Source of the DNA: SpSt-333 sp964371615
GTDB lineage: Bacteria > Bacteroidota > Ignavibacteria > UBA10030 > UBA8401
Assembly (NCBI GenBank): GCA_964371615.1
Contig: CAYJMS010000001.1
Location: 992,001-1,056,000 of the forward strand
Direction of reading: 5' to 3'
Length of the DNA stretch: 64,000 bases
The notes under the pieces are model-generated. The model did not search any database. It was not told where the DNA came from and saw nothing but the letters and a program-made list of their open reading frames with translations. Position numbers and translations under genes: made by a program. Shown here piece after piece: positions 1 through 8,939 of this stretch. How positions within the stretch are numbered: the stretch's first letter is position 1; every line of letters begins with the position of its first letter.

Positions 1-2
1 AT

Positions 3-1112
3 GCTATTGTCTATTTTGAAAATACGCAGCGATACAATATTGCCGTGGCCGGCGCCAACCTGGCATGCAATCAGATATTTCTCGATAATTCGTGGCGGGA
101 TGGTTTTACCGATATGGAATTTAACGGCGGCTTGATTAATGTTTCTTTGTACGATTCGGCGTCTGGGAAAGTGACCGTTACCTCCACCGGAACATATCAA
201 ACTGAAAGTCATACGGTGAGGGTGCTCCTTGCACCAAGCACATTTGCAAAATTTGCAATGTATAGCGGAAACGTTTCTGCTGCCGCAAAGCTGCGAACGG
301 GAGATACCATCGACGGAGCGATCCATTTCAATAATTCACTTTCCACTCAGGGTGGTCCGGTATTTATCGAAAAAGTGACCGCCGGATCAATTAAAACAAC
401 AGCCGGTACTCCAAAGTTTTTAGGCGGTTACCAGACCGGCGTCAATATTCCGTTTCCGGATTACAAGCCATCTGCCGATGCTATTAAAGCGGCCGCTTCA
501 ACTGGAGGAATGTACCAAAACGGAGGAGAATTATGGTTGAATTTCCTTGTCGATGGGACTGTTCAATATAAAACGAGCTCGGCCGGTGCCTGGAGTGCAC
601 CGCAAGCTCTGACGACGTTCGCTCCGAATGGCTATATTTGTATCAATAATGGCGCACTGCATGTTCAAGGAACGCTAAAAGGACAGGTATCAATTGCATC
701 GACTGTCCCTACCGGAACAACCCCGTCCTCATCTTTGGGTTCTACATTTATTGAAGGGAACCTTCAATATGCCACAGATCCGATATCGAATCCTTCGTCG
801 ACCGATATGTTGGGGCTCGTCAGCGCAGGTGACTTGACGTTCAAAACCTTACCGATTCGTGTTGATGGCTCCCTCTTTTCTGACAGAAATGCGACTTTAG
901 GCAGCGGATTAGCAAACACTTCCCCGATGAAACAAATTCGAATAAATGGGACATTTATTACAAAAGAGATCAATTCCACCGATTTCGGCACGGGATCTGG
1001 TAAAGGGGCAAATTTCTATATGAAATACGACTCCCGAATTGAATCGATGCCCCCGGCAAATTTCCCGTTCCCAGCGACCGCTTCGTTCGAAGTATTATCC
1101 TGGTTTGAATAA
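3..1112 (+). CDS. PilX-like minor pilin / DUF4900-like protein, 5' truncated
   Basis: The reading frame is already open at base 3, so the gene starts before the window; the first in-window start codon (GTG at 45) is internal. What remains is about 370 residues of a beta-rich, Gly/Ser/Thr-rich extracellular-type sequence without membrane segments. Its end, with an FPFPA segment followed by a terminal LSWFE, resembles the close of DUF4900 proteins, which carry a PilX-type pilin N-terminus. That N-terminus would lie outside the window. It sits just before pilus assembly genes on the same strand, which supports a role as a minor pilin or pilus-associated surface protein. The family call rests on memory of the family pattern, and the function is inferred from position. 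Confidence 0.55.
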   Translation, partial: AIVYFENTQRYNIAVAGANLACNQIFLDNSWRDGFTDMEFNGGLINVSLYDSASGKVTVTSTGTYQTESHTVRVLLAPSTFAKFAMYSGNVSAAAKLRTGDTIDGAIHFNNSLSTQGGPVFIEKVTAGSIKTTAGTPKFLGGYQTGVNIPFPDYKPSADAIKAAASTGGMYQNGGELWLNFLVDGTVQYKTSSAGAWSAPQALTTFAPNGYICINNGALHVQGTLKGQVSIASTVPTGTTPSSSLGSTFIEGNLQYATDPISNPSSTDMLGLVSAGDLTFKTLPIRVDGSLFSDRNATLGSGLANTSPMKQIRINGTFITKEINSTDFGTGSGKGANFYMKYDSRIESMPPANFPFPATASFEVLSWFE

Positions 1113-1126
1113 ATACCGTCTTTGAG

Positions 1127-1155
1127 TTGACATTCATTAAGCCTTTCAATATATT
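1127..1155 (+). promoter_or_regulatory. Sigma-70-like promoter upstream of the pilT-like gene
   Basis: TTGACA at 1127-1132 and TATATT at 1150-1155 are separated by exactly 17 bases, a near-consensus housekeeping promoter. It lies in the 134-base gap after the pilin-like gene and about 90 bases before the ATPase start. This suggests the assembly genes can be transcribed separately from the upstream pilin-like gene. Confidence 0.5.
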
Positions 1156-1246
1156 CTCTCCAATAGTTCATGTAACACTTGAGAACAGACAGTGAACCTG
1201 TTGTTCTCTTGCTGTTGTGTGATTCCTCAATTTTTTTACAGTCACT

Positions 1247-2521
1247 ATGAGCGCACCGGCACCTTCCACTGCTTCACTCATTATTCCTCCTGAGGTTCAG
1301 GAAAATGCTCGTACGATTCTGAATCAGGTCATTTCACAGATACCGCAATCTACTCAGGGACTCGAACGCCAGATTTTTTTGGGCGATATAGTCGAAAAGC
1401 TTCCGCTCGAAAGCAAATTGATGCTGAAGAATTTCGTGGATGCGTTATTGATGAGGATGTTTGTACTGAATGCCTCTGATATTGACATGGGTGGATACGG
1501 TGGTCATGGAAAGATATGGTACCGAATTTTTGGTTCAAAGAAACCAGATCCGACGCTTGACCCGTTTTCGGTCGATAATACCAATGTATTGATCCAATCC
1601 CTCTTAACGTCACGACAGCGTCAGTTTCTCTACGAACAAAAAAATCTCGATTTTTCCTACATGATTATGGATGGCGAGAACATGCGACGGTTCAGGGCCG
1701 ACGCATACATGGATCTCGACCATCTTGCGCTTAACATGCGCGCCATTAATGCAACGGTTCGGCCGTATAAAGGCCTTGAGTTGCACGTTAATGTGACCAA
1801 GATTGTCAGCCTTGCACACACCAAAGAGGGACTGATCCTTATCACCGGAATTACCGGATCCGGCAAAAGCACGACGCTCGACGCGATGATTGATCTCAAC
1901 AATCACACAGTCGACGGTCACATTGTCGTTATTGCCTCGCCGATTGAATATGTTCACAAATCCGACCGATGTATCGTGCGTCACCGAGAAGTTGGACGGG
2001 ATGTGTTATCATTTAAAGACGGCGCAATTCAGGCATTACGGCAGGATCCCGACATAATTATGATCGGTGAAATGCGTGATCCTGAAACAATTTTTACAGC
2101 GCTCGAAATTACTGATAGCGGTCACAAGGTATTCTCGACGCTGCATACCGCGTCCGCCGTGGAAAGTATCGACCGTGTCATCGGCGAAGTACCTCCGATT
2201 GAGCAGGATCGAGTTCGAAACCGGTTTGCGGACGTCGCAAAACTGGTGGTATCGCAAAAATTGATTCCCAGCCTCGATGGCAAACGAGTTGCCGCACGGG
2301 AGATTATGATTATGAATTCTTCCGTCCGTGCCGCAATAAAGAACGGGAATACGGGGGAGATCTATCAAATGATCCAGGAATCGACCGAACTCGGCATGCA
2401 GACGATGGAGCAGGATCTGAAGAAACTCTATCTGCAAAAGAAGATTTCACTGGACAGTGCGATGAACTATGCCAATAATAAAAAGCGCATGCAGCAACTT
2501 CTGAGCGCAAATACGTTGTAA
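1247..2521 (+). CDS. PilT-like type IV pilus ATPase
   Basis: A 424-residue secretion ATPase of the PilT/GspE family, expected to work as a cytoplasmic hexamer driving pilus retraction or extension. Walker A (GITGSGKS) is at about residues 201-208, Walker B with the catalytic Glu in IIMIGEMRD at about 272-277, and the His box STLHTAS near His300. No tetracysteine zinc motif is present, which argues against PilB/GspE and for the PilT/PilU branch. It is longer than typical PilT (about 345-380 residues) because of an extended N-terminal domain. Two deviations stand out: the acidic pair normally before PIE in the Asp box is Ala-Ser (IASPIEYVH), and the C-terminal AIRNLIRE retraction motif is not recognisable. 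It could be a specialised PilU-like paralogue. It is the first gene of the run PilT-PilMN-PilOP-secretin. Confidence 0.85.
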   Translation: MSAPAPSTASLIIPPEVQENARTILNQVISQIPQSTQGLERQIFLGDIVEKLPLESKLMLKNFVDALLMRMFVLNASDIDMGGYGGHGKIWYRIFGSKKPDPTLDPFSVDNTNVLIQSLLTSRQRQFLYEQKNLDFSYMIMDGENMRRFRADAYMDLDHLALNMRAINATVRPYKGLELHVNVTKIVSLAHTKEGLILITGITGSGKSTTLDAMIDLNNHTVDGHIVVIASPIEYVHKSDRCIVRHREVGRDVLSFKDGAIQALRQDPDIIMIGEMRDPETIFTALEITDSGHKVFSTLHTASAVESIDRVIGEVPPIEQDRVRNRFADVAKLVVSQKLIPSLDGKRVAAREIMIMNSSVRAAIKNGNTGEIYQMIQESTELGMQTMEQDLKKLYLQKKISLDSAMNYANNKKRMQQLLSANTL

Positions 2522-2536
2522 CAACGGTAGAACATT

Positions 2537-4099
2537 ATGCCCTATACTAAAGGTCAAGGTAAAACGGTTCTCAGTGCGTTTGTTGACGGTCTGGAAGTCA
2601 AGTTCGTCCATCTTTCTTTGAAAGATAAGCGAATTTTCCTGCACGACATTAAAACGGTCAATCTGGTCAAACGGCTGGAAGAACGGTCGCTTGCGTCCGA
2701 AGGGGGCGGCACAGAAGGACTCGACCTGATTGACTCGATCGAATCGGGAGAGATAAAGGATGAATTTGCCGAAGGAGGAGAGGGACAGACCAACAGCGAA
2801 GTGATTATCGGCCTGTTGGCGGAATATCCGACCGCCGACTATACATTTGTCTATGCGGTTTCTGAACCGAGCGTGTATTATCAGCAGTTCGAGGACAGTT
2901 TCAATCTCACCGGTTCGAAACTAAAACGGAAATTGATCGACGAGTTAGCGATGACCCGCTCGGTGAAACCCGCAATGGATGCGCTAGCCTACATCGATGC
3001 CGCCGAAGGACAGGTTCTATCCATGATTCGCGAGGACGGGCTGGGCCTGCTGGATTTGATCGAAAGCGTGAAGGATTTTCTCGGCAAGCGCGTGCCGAAG
3101 GTCGGTTTTATAGAAACGTCCGATGTCGCGTTGATGAATCTCGTTCGCAACAATTATGAGATCGACGAATCGGAAATTTCGGTCATCATCTACGTCGGCA
3201 GCGAATTCAGCCGCCTGATATTTATGAAGGGGATGAGTTTCTTCCACTTCGCTCCGGTAATCAGCGAAGGCCGGTTGACGCCGAACATCGAGAACACGAT
3301 CTATTCCCGTATTCTGCTGGAACAGGACAGCGCCGGTATCATGCGGATCGACCGTATTTTCCTGACGGGCGATGCGCACAAGATCGATTTGAAACAGTTT
3401 CTCGCACCGCAGTTTGCCGAGTCGCCGATCGAATATCTTTCCGCTCCGACGCTCGATACATCCGAGTTTGAGGACAGCAACGAAACGATCGTCTCGGAAT
3501 ATGCGATACCGATCGCTTCCGCAATGCGGGTGCTGGAGCCGAAGAATCCTCGGTACTACCATGTCGATCTGTTGCCCGACAGTTTCCGTGAAGGCCAGAA
3601 GATTTTCAAACTGGCATGGCACGGATATTTATTACTGGCGGCGATCTTTTTTGTGACGTTTTATTTCACGTCCAAATATCAGGAGCAGGGGGAAGAAGTC
3701 CGGCGCTCGAAGATTGAATTGCAAAAAATACAAGCACAGCTGGCAGAGAATGAGCGTTTACAGGGAATCCTCGACAGTCTCGCCATTCAAAACCGTCAGT
3801 TCGAGTCAGCGCTGGCGGTGTACGATTCGCTGATTCCAAATTACAACCGGTGGAGCAAGGTGTTTACGCACCTGACCAATAGTGTTGAAGGAGTGAATTC
3901 TGTCTGGATCAAGAATATGGTAGCGAAAGCAGATTCCACCATCGAGCTCACCGGATTTTCGATGTATCGGCAAAGAATTCCGCGGATTGCCAATATGTTC
4001 GAAGAGGCGACGCTGCAAAGCGTCGATGTTGAGACCATACGCGGCAAAGATGTTTTCCGGTTCATTCTCGTCATCAAAAAAATTGACGCTGACAAATAG
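2537..4099 (+). CDS. PilM-PilN fusion protein, inner-membrane pilus assembly
   Basis: A 520-residue protein that appears to join two pilus alignment-complex parts. Residues 1 to about 345 look like the actin-like cytoplasmic PilM domain, including a VGSEFSRLIFMKG strand pair and a final AIPIASAMRVLE helix. The junction VDLLPDSF resembles the INLLP start of PilN, the peptide PilM binds. One membrane segment follows at about 360-376, then a coiled coil (about 380-430) and a periplasmic ferredoxin-like domain to the end. The topology is that of GspL in type II secretion, where both parts are also one chain. It lies 15 bases after the ATPase and 7 before the PilO-like gene. No strong Shine-Dalgarno precedes the ATG. 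Confidence 0.75.
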   Translation: MPYTKGQGKTVLSAFVDGLEVKFVHLSLKDKRIFLHDIKTVNLVKRLEERSLASEGGGTEGLDLIDSIESGEIKDEFAEGGEGQTNSEVIIGLLAEYPTADYTFVYAVSEPSVYYQQFEDSFNLTGSKLKRKLIDELAMTRSVKPAMDALAYIDAAEGQVLSMIREDGLGLLDLIESVKDFLGKRVPKVGFIETSDVALMNLVRNNYEIDESEISVIIYVGSEFSRLIFMKGMSFFHFAPVISEGRLTPNIENTIYSRILLEQDSAGIMRIDRIFLTGDAHKIDLKQFLAPQFAESPIEYLSAPTLDTSEFEDSNETIVSEYAIPIASAMRVLEPKNPRYYHVDLLPDSFREGQKIFKLAWHGYLLLAAIFFVTFYFTSKYQEQGEEVRRSKIELQKIQAQLAENERLQGILDSLAIQNRQFESALAVYDSLIPNYNRWSKVFTHLTNSVEGVNSVWIKNMVAKADSTIELTGFSMYRQRIPRIANMFEEATLQSVDVETIRGKDVFRFILVIKKIDADK

Positions 4100-4106
4100 G
4101 TGACCT

Positions 4107-4994
4107 GTGTCTTTTAAAATCCGAAATACTATCGCTCTTGGTGTCATCGTTCTCCTGGTTTCAATCGTGGGTGGGTATGTCACGTTCTTTTACCAGCCGG
4201 GACAGATCGAGAAGAACACAAAAGAGATTAAAAAAATATCGGCACAACTGCAGGATAACAGCTTGCAGGTCAGTTCCATTGCCGACCTTCGCCTTAAACT
4301 CCGTGAGACGACGCATCGGTGGAACAATCGCATAAAAGAGATTTCCGAATCGGATGTTTCGGCAGAAACATTCGGGTACCTCAGCGATATCGTCAACGAA
4401 AGCGGCGCTCAGCAATTGAAGATGAATCTCTCCCTTGCCGGTACAAAACGGGGGGGACGGATCGGATATAATAGTTATAAACTTTCCGGAACATCGGAGT
4501 TCCCCAATATACTCCGTTTCATTTGGTTAATGGAGAATGGCAGAAAACTTTTTAAAATCACCAATATCAGTATCACCAGTGTTGAAGAATTGAGTGATTC
4601 CCTCGAATTTCCCGTCATTTCCCTTTCCTATCAGATGGATGTCAACGCATTCTTTACGAGCGAGAAAAATCTATCCATGCCCGTGATGAAACCGGATTCC
4701 ACACCGCAACCAATCACCTCAAATCCATTTCAACCGAGCATACTAAGCAGTTCACCGCAAAATGTTCGGCAATTAGTTGATGTGGAGAAGATTTCCGTGA
4801 AAGCAACGGCAGGGAATAAGGCGCTTGTCATGACACAGGAAGGAAAACTCGTTGTATTGAAAGTCGGAGATGAGGTCTATCTCGGTCGCGTGACGGCCGT
4901 TGTGCCTCGTGAGGGTGCGGTTGATTTTACGCTGAACGATGGCGGCATTATCACCACACGCCGGAAAAGCATTCAATTTGAAAAAAAATTATAA
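4107..4994 (+). CDS. PilO-PilP fusion protein
   Basis: 295 residues starting with GTG, with a clear AGGTGA ribosome site overlapping the end of the previous gene. A membrane anchor at about residues 8-28 is followed by a coiled coil and a PilO-like periplasmic fold (to about 195). A Pro/Ser/Gln-rich linker (about 196-225) leads to a small beta domain (about 226-295) with ALVMTQEGKLVVLKVGDEV and GRVTAVV, the pattern of PilP (or GspC homology-region) domains that touch the secretin. PilO and PilP are normally separate, and PilP is normally a lipoprotein. Here the fusion would link the inner-membrane complex directly to the following secretin. The PilO part is called on topology and gene order more than on motif. 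Confidence 0.7.
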   Translation: MSFKIRNTIALGVIVLLVSIVGGYVTFFYQPGQIEKNTKEIKKISAQLQDNSLQVSSIADLRLKLRETTHRWNNRIKEISESDVSAETFGYLSDIVNESGAQQLKMNLSLAGTKRGGRIGYNSYKLSGTSEFPNILRFIWLMENGRKLFKITNISITSVEELSDSLEFPVISLSYQMDVNAFFTSEKNLSMPVMKPDSTPQPITSNPFQPSILSSSPQNVRQLVDVEKISVKATAGNKALVMTQEGKLVVLKVGDEVYLGRVTAVVPREGAVDFTLNDGGIITTRRKSIQFEKKL

Positions 4995-5006
4995 GGACGT
5001 AGAACG

Positions 5007-6263
5007 ATGAAACGAATACTGTTCATCACCATCGGAATGTTTGCGCTGGTGCAATTTTCCGTAACACAGTCGAATCGAGAACGCCGTTTGCTCCTGAACG
5101 ATTACGTGGCCCCGGAAGAGCTCGTTTCGATGGCGAAGGATCTTCCGTTCGACAAGGCAATGTTGCTGTTCAGCGATTTCAGCAAACGGTATCTTAATAA
5201 GATCATCGTCGACGCATCCAATGAGAAGAAACCTATCGGCGTAGATGTCGAGAATAAATACTGGCTGCAGGCATTCGAAGAGATTCTTCGCGCCAATTCC
5301 ATGTGGTACGATGAAAGAGAAGAATTTTTTTATGTCTTTTCCTCGGAAAATGCACCCGTAAAAGATGCCGCCGGCACCGTAGTGGCTCAACCTGCCGCGA
5401 AACCGGATTCCATGGGAAAAATGCTCTTCCGTCAACGTGATATAAGAATTTCATCTGTCTTCTTTAATATTGATGTGGTAAAATCGTTGAATGCCGGCAT
5501 TAATTGGAGTTTTTCATATCTCGGAGATTCGACATCCGGATCAACTCCGACACAGTTCGGCGGAGAATTCAACGCGGGTTTTAATGATCCGGGTGCTGAG
5601 GGATTGACCTCGGCAGGATTTCTTGGTAGAATGGTTCCTGCAATCAAGTTTTCAAATGTTCAAGCTTTGGTTTCGTTTTTCCAAAGCAATCAACTTGGCG
5701 ACGTTCTTTCCGGTCCGTCCATTGTGGTTTCGTCGGGGAAGAAAGGGCGTATCCAGGTCGGTCAGGATATTTTTATTACGACCAGGGATATTTCGGGAAA
5801 TACTATACAACAGCCGGTGTCGTCGGGCATTATTATTGACGTTACGCCCACCGTCTATGACGAAAAAGGGATCATGTTCGTCAACCTGGATATTAAGGCG
5901 GAACGAAGCACAGTGAGCGCCGGTCCGACCATTAACAAATCGTCTGCGCAAACGTTTTCCGTACTGTATGACGGTGAAGAGACCGTGATCGGCGGACTTT
6001 ATACAACGGCCGAATCGTCGGAACGAGGCGGAATACCATATCTGAAAGATCTGCCGTGGTGGGTATTCGGCCTCCGATATTTGTTCGGATATGATAAAAC
6101 GTCTGTTGTCACTCAGGAACTAATCATTCTTTTGAAAGCGGAAGTAGTGCCGACCGTCGAAGAGCGCGTTGCGACGGCGGCGGAGCGGAAAGGGATGAAT
6201 CGTATTGAAATGGAACGGGCAAAAACTGCAGCTGAGATTGATCGATTGAAAAACAAAAAATAA
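5007..6263 (+). CDS. Short PilQ/GspD-type secretin
   Basis: 418 residues with a signal peptide (about 1-20) and an AAGGA ribosome site. A single short N-domain (about 45-105) of the secretin/TonB N-terminal type contains the IIVDASNEKKPIGVDVEN segment. After a linker comes the secretin core (about 130-390), with LSGPSIVVSSGKKGRIQVG, a repeated beta-hairpin region, the gate-proximal DGEETVIGGLY and GIPYLKDLPWW, and a final ELIILLKAEVV strand. Typical PilQ or GspD proteins are 600-750 residues with several N-domains, so this is a reduced channel. A charged helical tail (about 395-418) ends the protein. It forms the outer-membrane pore for the pilus or secretion machine encoded just upstream. 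Confidence 0.88.
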   Translation: MKRILFITIGMFALVQFSVTQSNRERRLLLNDYVAPEELVSMAKDLPFDKAMLLFSDFSKRYLNKIIVDASNEKKPIGVDVENKYWLQAFEEILRANSMWYDEREEFFYVFSSENAPVKDAAGTVVAQPAAKPDSMGKMLFRQRDIRISSVFFNIDVVKSLNAGINWSFSYLGDSTSGSTPTQFGGEFNAGFNDPGAEGLTSAGFLGRMVPAIKFSNVQALVSFFQSNQLGDVLSGPSIVVSSGKKGRIQVGQDIFITTRDISGNTIQQPVSSGIIIDVTPTVYDEKGIMFVNLDIKAERSTVSAGPTINKSSAQTFSVLYDGEETVIGGLYTTAESSERGGIPYLKDLPWWVFGLRYLFGYDKTSVVTQELIILLKAEVVPTVEERVATAAERKGMNRIEMERAKTAAEIDRLKNKK

Positions 6264-6270
6264 TTTTTGG

Positions 6271-8853
6271 ATGACCGGAATGAAAAATGCAAAGAAAATT
6301 CTTTCCATCGTAATTCTTCTGAGTATTGTCGGGATCTTTTCCTGCGAAAGCCCGCAAACGCCAGTGGATTCGTATGATGTGACTATATCAGGGACGTTGT
6401 ACAGAAAATCAGGATCGCCGTTAGACTCCGCTATCGTGACGCTCTTCAATCCGTTTTTGAAGGATACCACGGGAACAGACGGAACGTTCAGTTTTTCGTT
6501 TACCTCGAGGGAACAGAGCGATGTGACGACAACGATGATTGTCCTCCGATCAGACTTTTATGATACGACATTCACCGTTACCTACGGATCACAATCGAAT
6601 GCAATATCATTCGGCGAAATATTTATGCGGGGTCTTACTGCAGCCGTCGACAGTGTTGTCACCGGTAAGGTTTCGACGAGAGCAGTAACGCTACAGCACA
6701 TCAGTTCCTCAGCGACGTCCATATCCATCAAAGGGGCGGGGGGTGTCGATTACGCCAGCATCATTTTTGAAGCAAGGGATTCACTCGGTGTACCTGTCGA
6801 CAAAGATAACGTGACGAAGATCCACTTCCGATTGGTGGAGAAACCGGATGCACTAACGTTTCTGAATGTCGATTCGATAAACACCAATACAAACGGTAAA
6901 GCGACCGTTATTGTTTATGCGGGTCAGAAATCCGGTATTGCCCAGGTGCGGGCGTTTACGACGGTAAAAAATACCGCCGATACGACAAAAATCGACACCG
7001 TGCGTTCACAAATCGTTTCCATACCGATCTACGGCGGATATCCGGACAGCAATCACATCACCATAAGTTCGTCGCGTGTCAATTTACCGGCCGGAAGTTC
7101 TTCGGCGGTGAGTGTCATTTCCGCAGTGATCGGAGATAAGTTCGGCAATTCCGTGCAACCAGGAACTCCGGTGTATTTTGAGACAAACGGCGGCATCGTT
7201 TCTCCCGGATCAATGACAACCGACGAGTCCGGAAGTCTTAGTGTAACCCTCACGCCAACAAATCCAATGCCTCCCGTCGGTATCGCTACCGTCATTGCGA
7301 GCATTGGATCGGGTGCATCGGGTTCCGGAATAAAATCCAATCGTTTGGTGTCGCCCATCAGCAAGTACGGCAAATCGAATGCTACAGATACGCGGAGATT
7401 ATCAAAAACCGCATCGATATTGACCACCAGTGTGGATGTGATGTTTTCCGGTACTACGATAATCACGACAACGGACAATAATTTTGTTCTCCCGTCCAAG
7501 GGGGCAACAAACGTCCGGTTTACGGTCAGTGACGAACGTGGAAATCCCTTGTCTTCCGGTACGAGGATATCGGTGACGGGAATTGGAATGGACAGCATCG
7601 GTGTAATTCTGAACGGTGATGTGTTGGTGGATATTCCGGACACACGGGATCTTTCATGGACATCATTTTCAGTCGGGATCACCGATCTCGGCACAGGCAA
7701 TTGGAGCGACGGTACAAAAGTCGGATTATCGGTGAATGTTCAAAGTCCAAACGGAAATAAAAAACAGACGATAACCGGATATTTAGGGCAGGCACCGATT
7801 GATACAACGGGACAACCGCCGACCGCGCGTCAGCCGTCGCAGATTGCTTATATTAGTTCGTCATCGTCCAATATTTTCGTATCAGGTGTCGGCGGAACGG
7901 AAACGGCGGCCATAACGTACGAAGTACGGGATTCGCTCGGAGTTCCTATTGATCTGTCTCGCCGGGCTTACGTTTCATTTTCGCTGCAATTTTTCCCCAA
8001 CTCTCTCACCGGCGGAGGAACGGCACCGGTATTGCTGCCAAGTGCAGACAGTACCGATTCTCAAGGCCGGGTTCGTGTTACCGTGGTCAGCGGTACTCAA
8101 TCGGGAGTCATTCAGATTATTTCATCACTGTCGTTACCGTCAAAGACTATCACATCGCAGCCGGTAAAAATATCGGTCAACGCAGGTTTTGCGGATCAAA
8201 ATCACTTTACCATTGCGGCGCCGAACTATAATTTCCCGGGATTACAGAAAGCCTTCTCGCCGACTTTGATAGTAACAGTTGGAGTCACAGACAAGTACAG
8301 CAATCCGGTTATTCCAGGAACGCAGGTGTATTTCCACACTGCGCACGGCACCATTACAGCGGGCGGCGGAACTAGTGCAACCGGTTTTACCAGCGGCACG
8401 TTGATCCCCGGTAATCCGTATCCGTCGAACGGGTATTCTAAAGTCTATGCCCAAACAATTGGAATGAACGGCCAGCCCATTACCGATTCCATCGATGTTT
8501 TGTGGACCGGCGCACCCATTATTACGAATACGGGAGGTACAACGTTTACCGCAGCCAACGGCGGAGTCAGCGCGGCATTGACATTCAGCGTTGCCGATAT
8601 CAACGGCAATCCAATGTCCGCAGGCACGCAAATCGTTGTCGAATCGTCGGTCGGCGAAACCATCGGTGCATCGGAAACGACGATGTTCGATACATTTGCG
8701 ACCGGTGAAGGAACGACCACCTTTACCGTTTATGTGAAAGACGCCGATCCTGCTGATATTGATCCCGCAGAATCGGGTGATGTGAAAGTCACGGTCAGCC
8801 ACCCGATTTACGGTTCGTATAAATTAGTTCTGGCAACAGGGACCGTAGACTAA
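6271..8853 (+). CDS. Large Ig-repeat surface lipoprotein of the pilus operon
   Basis: 860 residues (857 if the second Met at 6280 is used). The signal peptide ends in GIFSC, a lipobox, so the mature protein should be lipidated at that Cys. A carboxypeptidase-regulatory-like domain (about 36-115) is followed by Ig-like beta domains of the Big_1/invasin type in two homologous halves (about 135-500 and 520-860). Compare DKFGNSVQPGTPVYF with DKYSNPVIPGTQVYF, and EARDSLGVPVD with EVRDSLGVPID. It begins 7 bases after the secretin, and the terminator follows it, so it is the last gene of the pilus operon. A role as an adhesin or as a pilus/secretin-associated surface protein is inferred from the repeats and position; no enzymatic motif is seen. 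Confidence 0.7.
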   Translation: MTGMKNAKKILSIVILLSIVGIFSCESPQTPVDSYDVTISGTLYRKSGSPLDSAIVTLFNPFLKDTTGTDGTFSFSFTSREQSDVTTTMIVLRSDFYDTTFTVTYGSQSNAISFGEIFMRGLTAAVDSVVTGKVSTRAVTLQHISSSATSISIKGAGGVDYASIIFEARDSLGVPVDKDNVTKIHFRLVEKPDALTFLNVDSINTNTNGKATVIVYAGQKSGIAQVRAFTTVKNTADTTKIDTVRSQIVSIPIYGGYPDSNHITISSSRVNLPAGSSSAVSVISAVIGDKFGNSVQPGTPVYFETNGGIVSPGSMTTDESGSLSVTLTPTNPMPPVGIATVIASIGSGASGSGIKSNRLVSPISKYGKSNATDTRRLSKTASILTTSVDVMFSGTTIITTTDNNFVLPSKGATNVRFTVSDERGNPLSSGTRISVTGIGMDSIGVILNGDVLVDIPDTRDLSWTSFSVGITDLGTGNWSDGTKVGLSVNVQSPNGNKKQTITGYLGQAPIDTTGQPPTARQPSQIAYISSSSSNIFVSGVGGTETAAITYEVRDSLGVPIDLSRRAYVSFSLQFFPNSLTGGGTAPVLLPSADSTDSQGRVRVTVVSGTQSGVIQIISSLSLPSKTITSQPVKISVNAGFADQNHFTIAAPNYNFPGLQKAFSPTLIVTVGVTDKYSNPVIPGTQVYFHTAHGTITAGGGTSATGFTSGTLIPGNPYPSNGYSKVYAQTIGMNGQPITDSIDVLWTGAPIITNTGGTTFTAANGGVSAALTFSVADINGNPMSAGTQIVVESSVGETIGASETTMFDTFATGEGTTTFTVYVKDADPADIDPAESGDVKVTVSHPIYGSYKLVLATGTVD

Positions 8854-8881
8854 AAATATATTAGGTGTGTTTATAGATCTG

Positions 8882-8920
8882 TGCCTCATGCAATAAATTG
8901 CATGAGGCATTTTTATTTTA
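8882..8920 (+). terminator. Rho-independent terminator of the pilus operon
   Basis: A perfect 12-base stem (8882-8893 with 8898-8909, 4-base loop) is followed by a T-rich run. The T-run is on the plus side only, so it ends the pilus operon. Confidence 0.9.
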
Positions 8921-8939
8921 TACGAATACGAAAGTCGAA

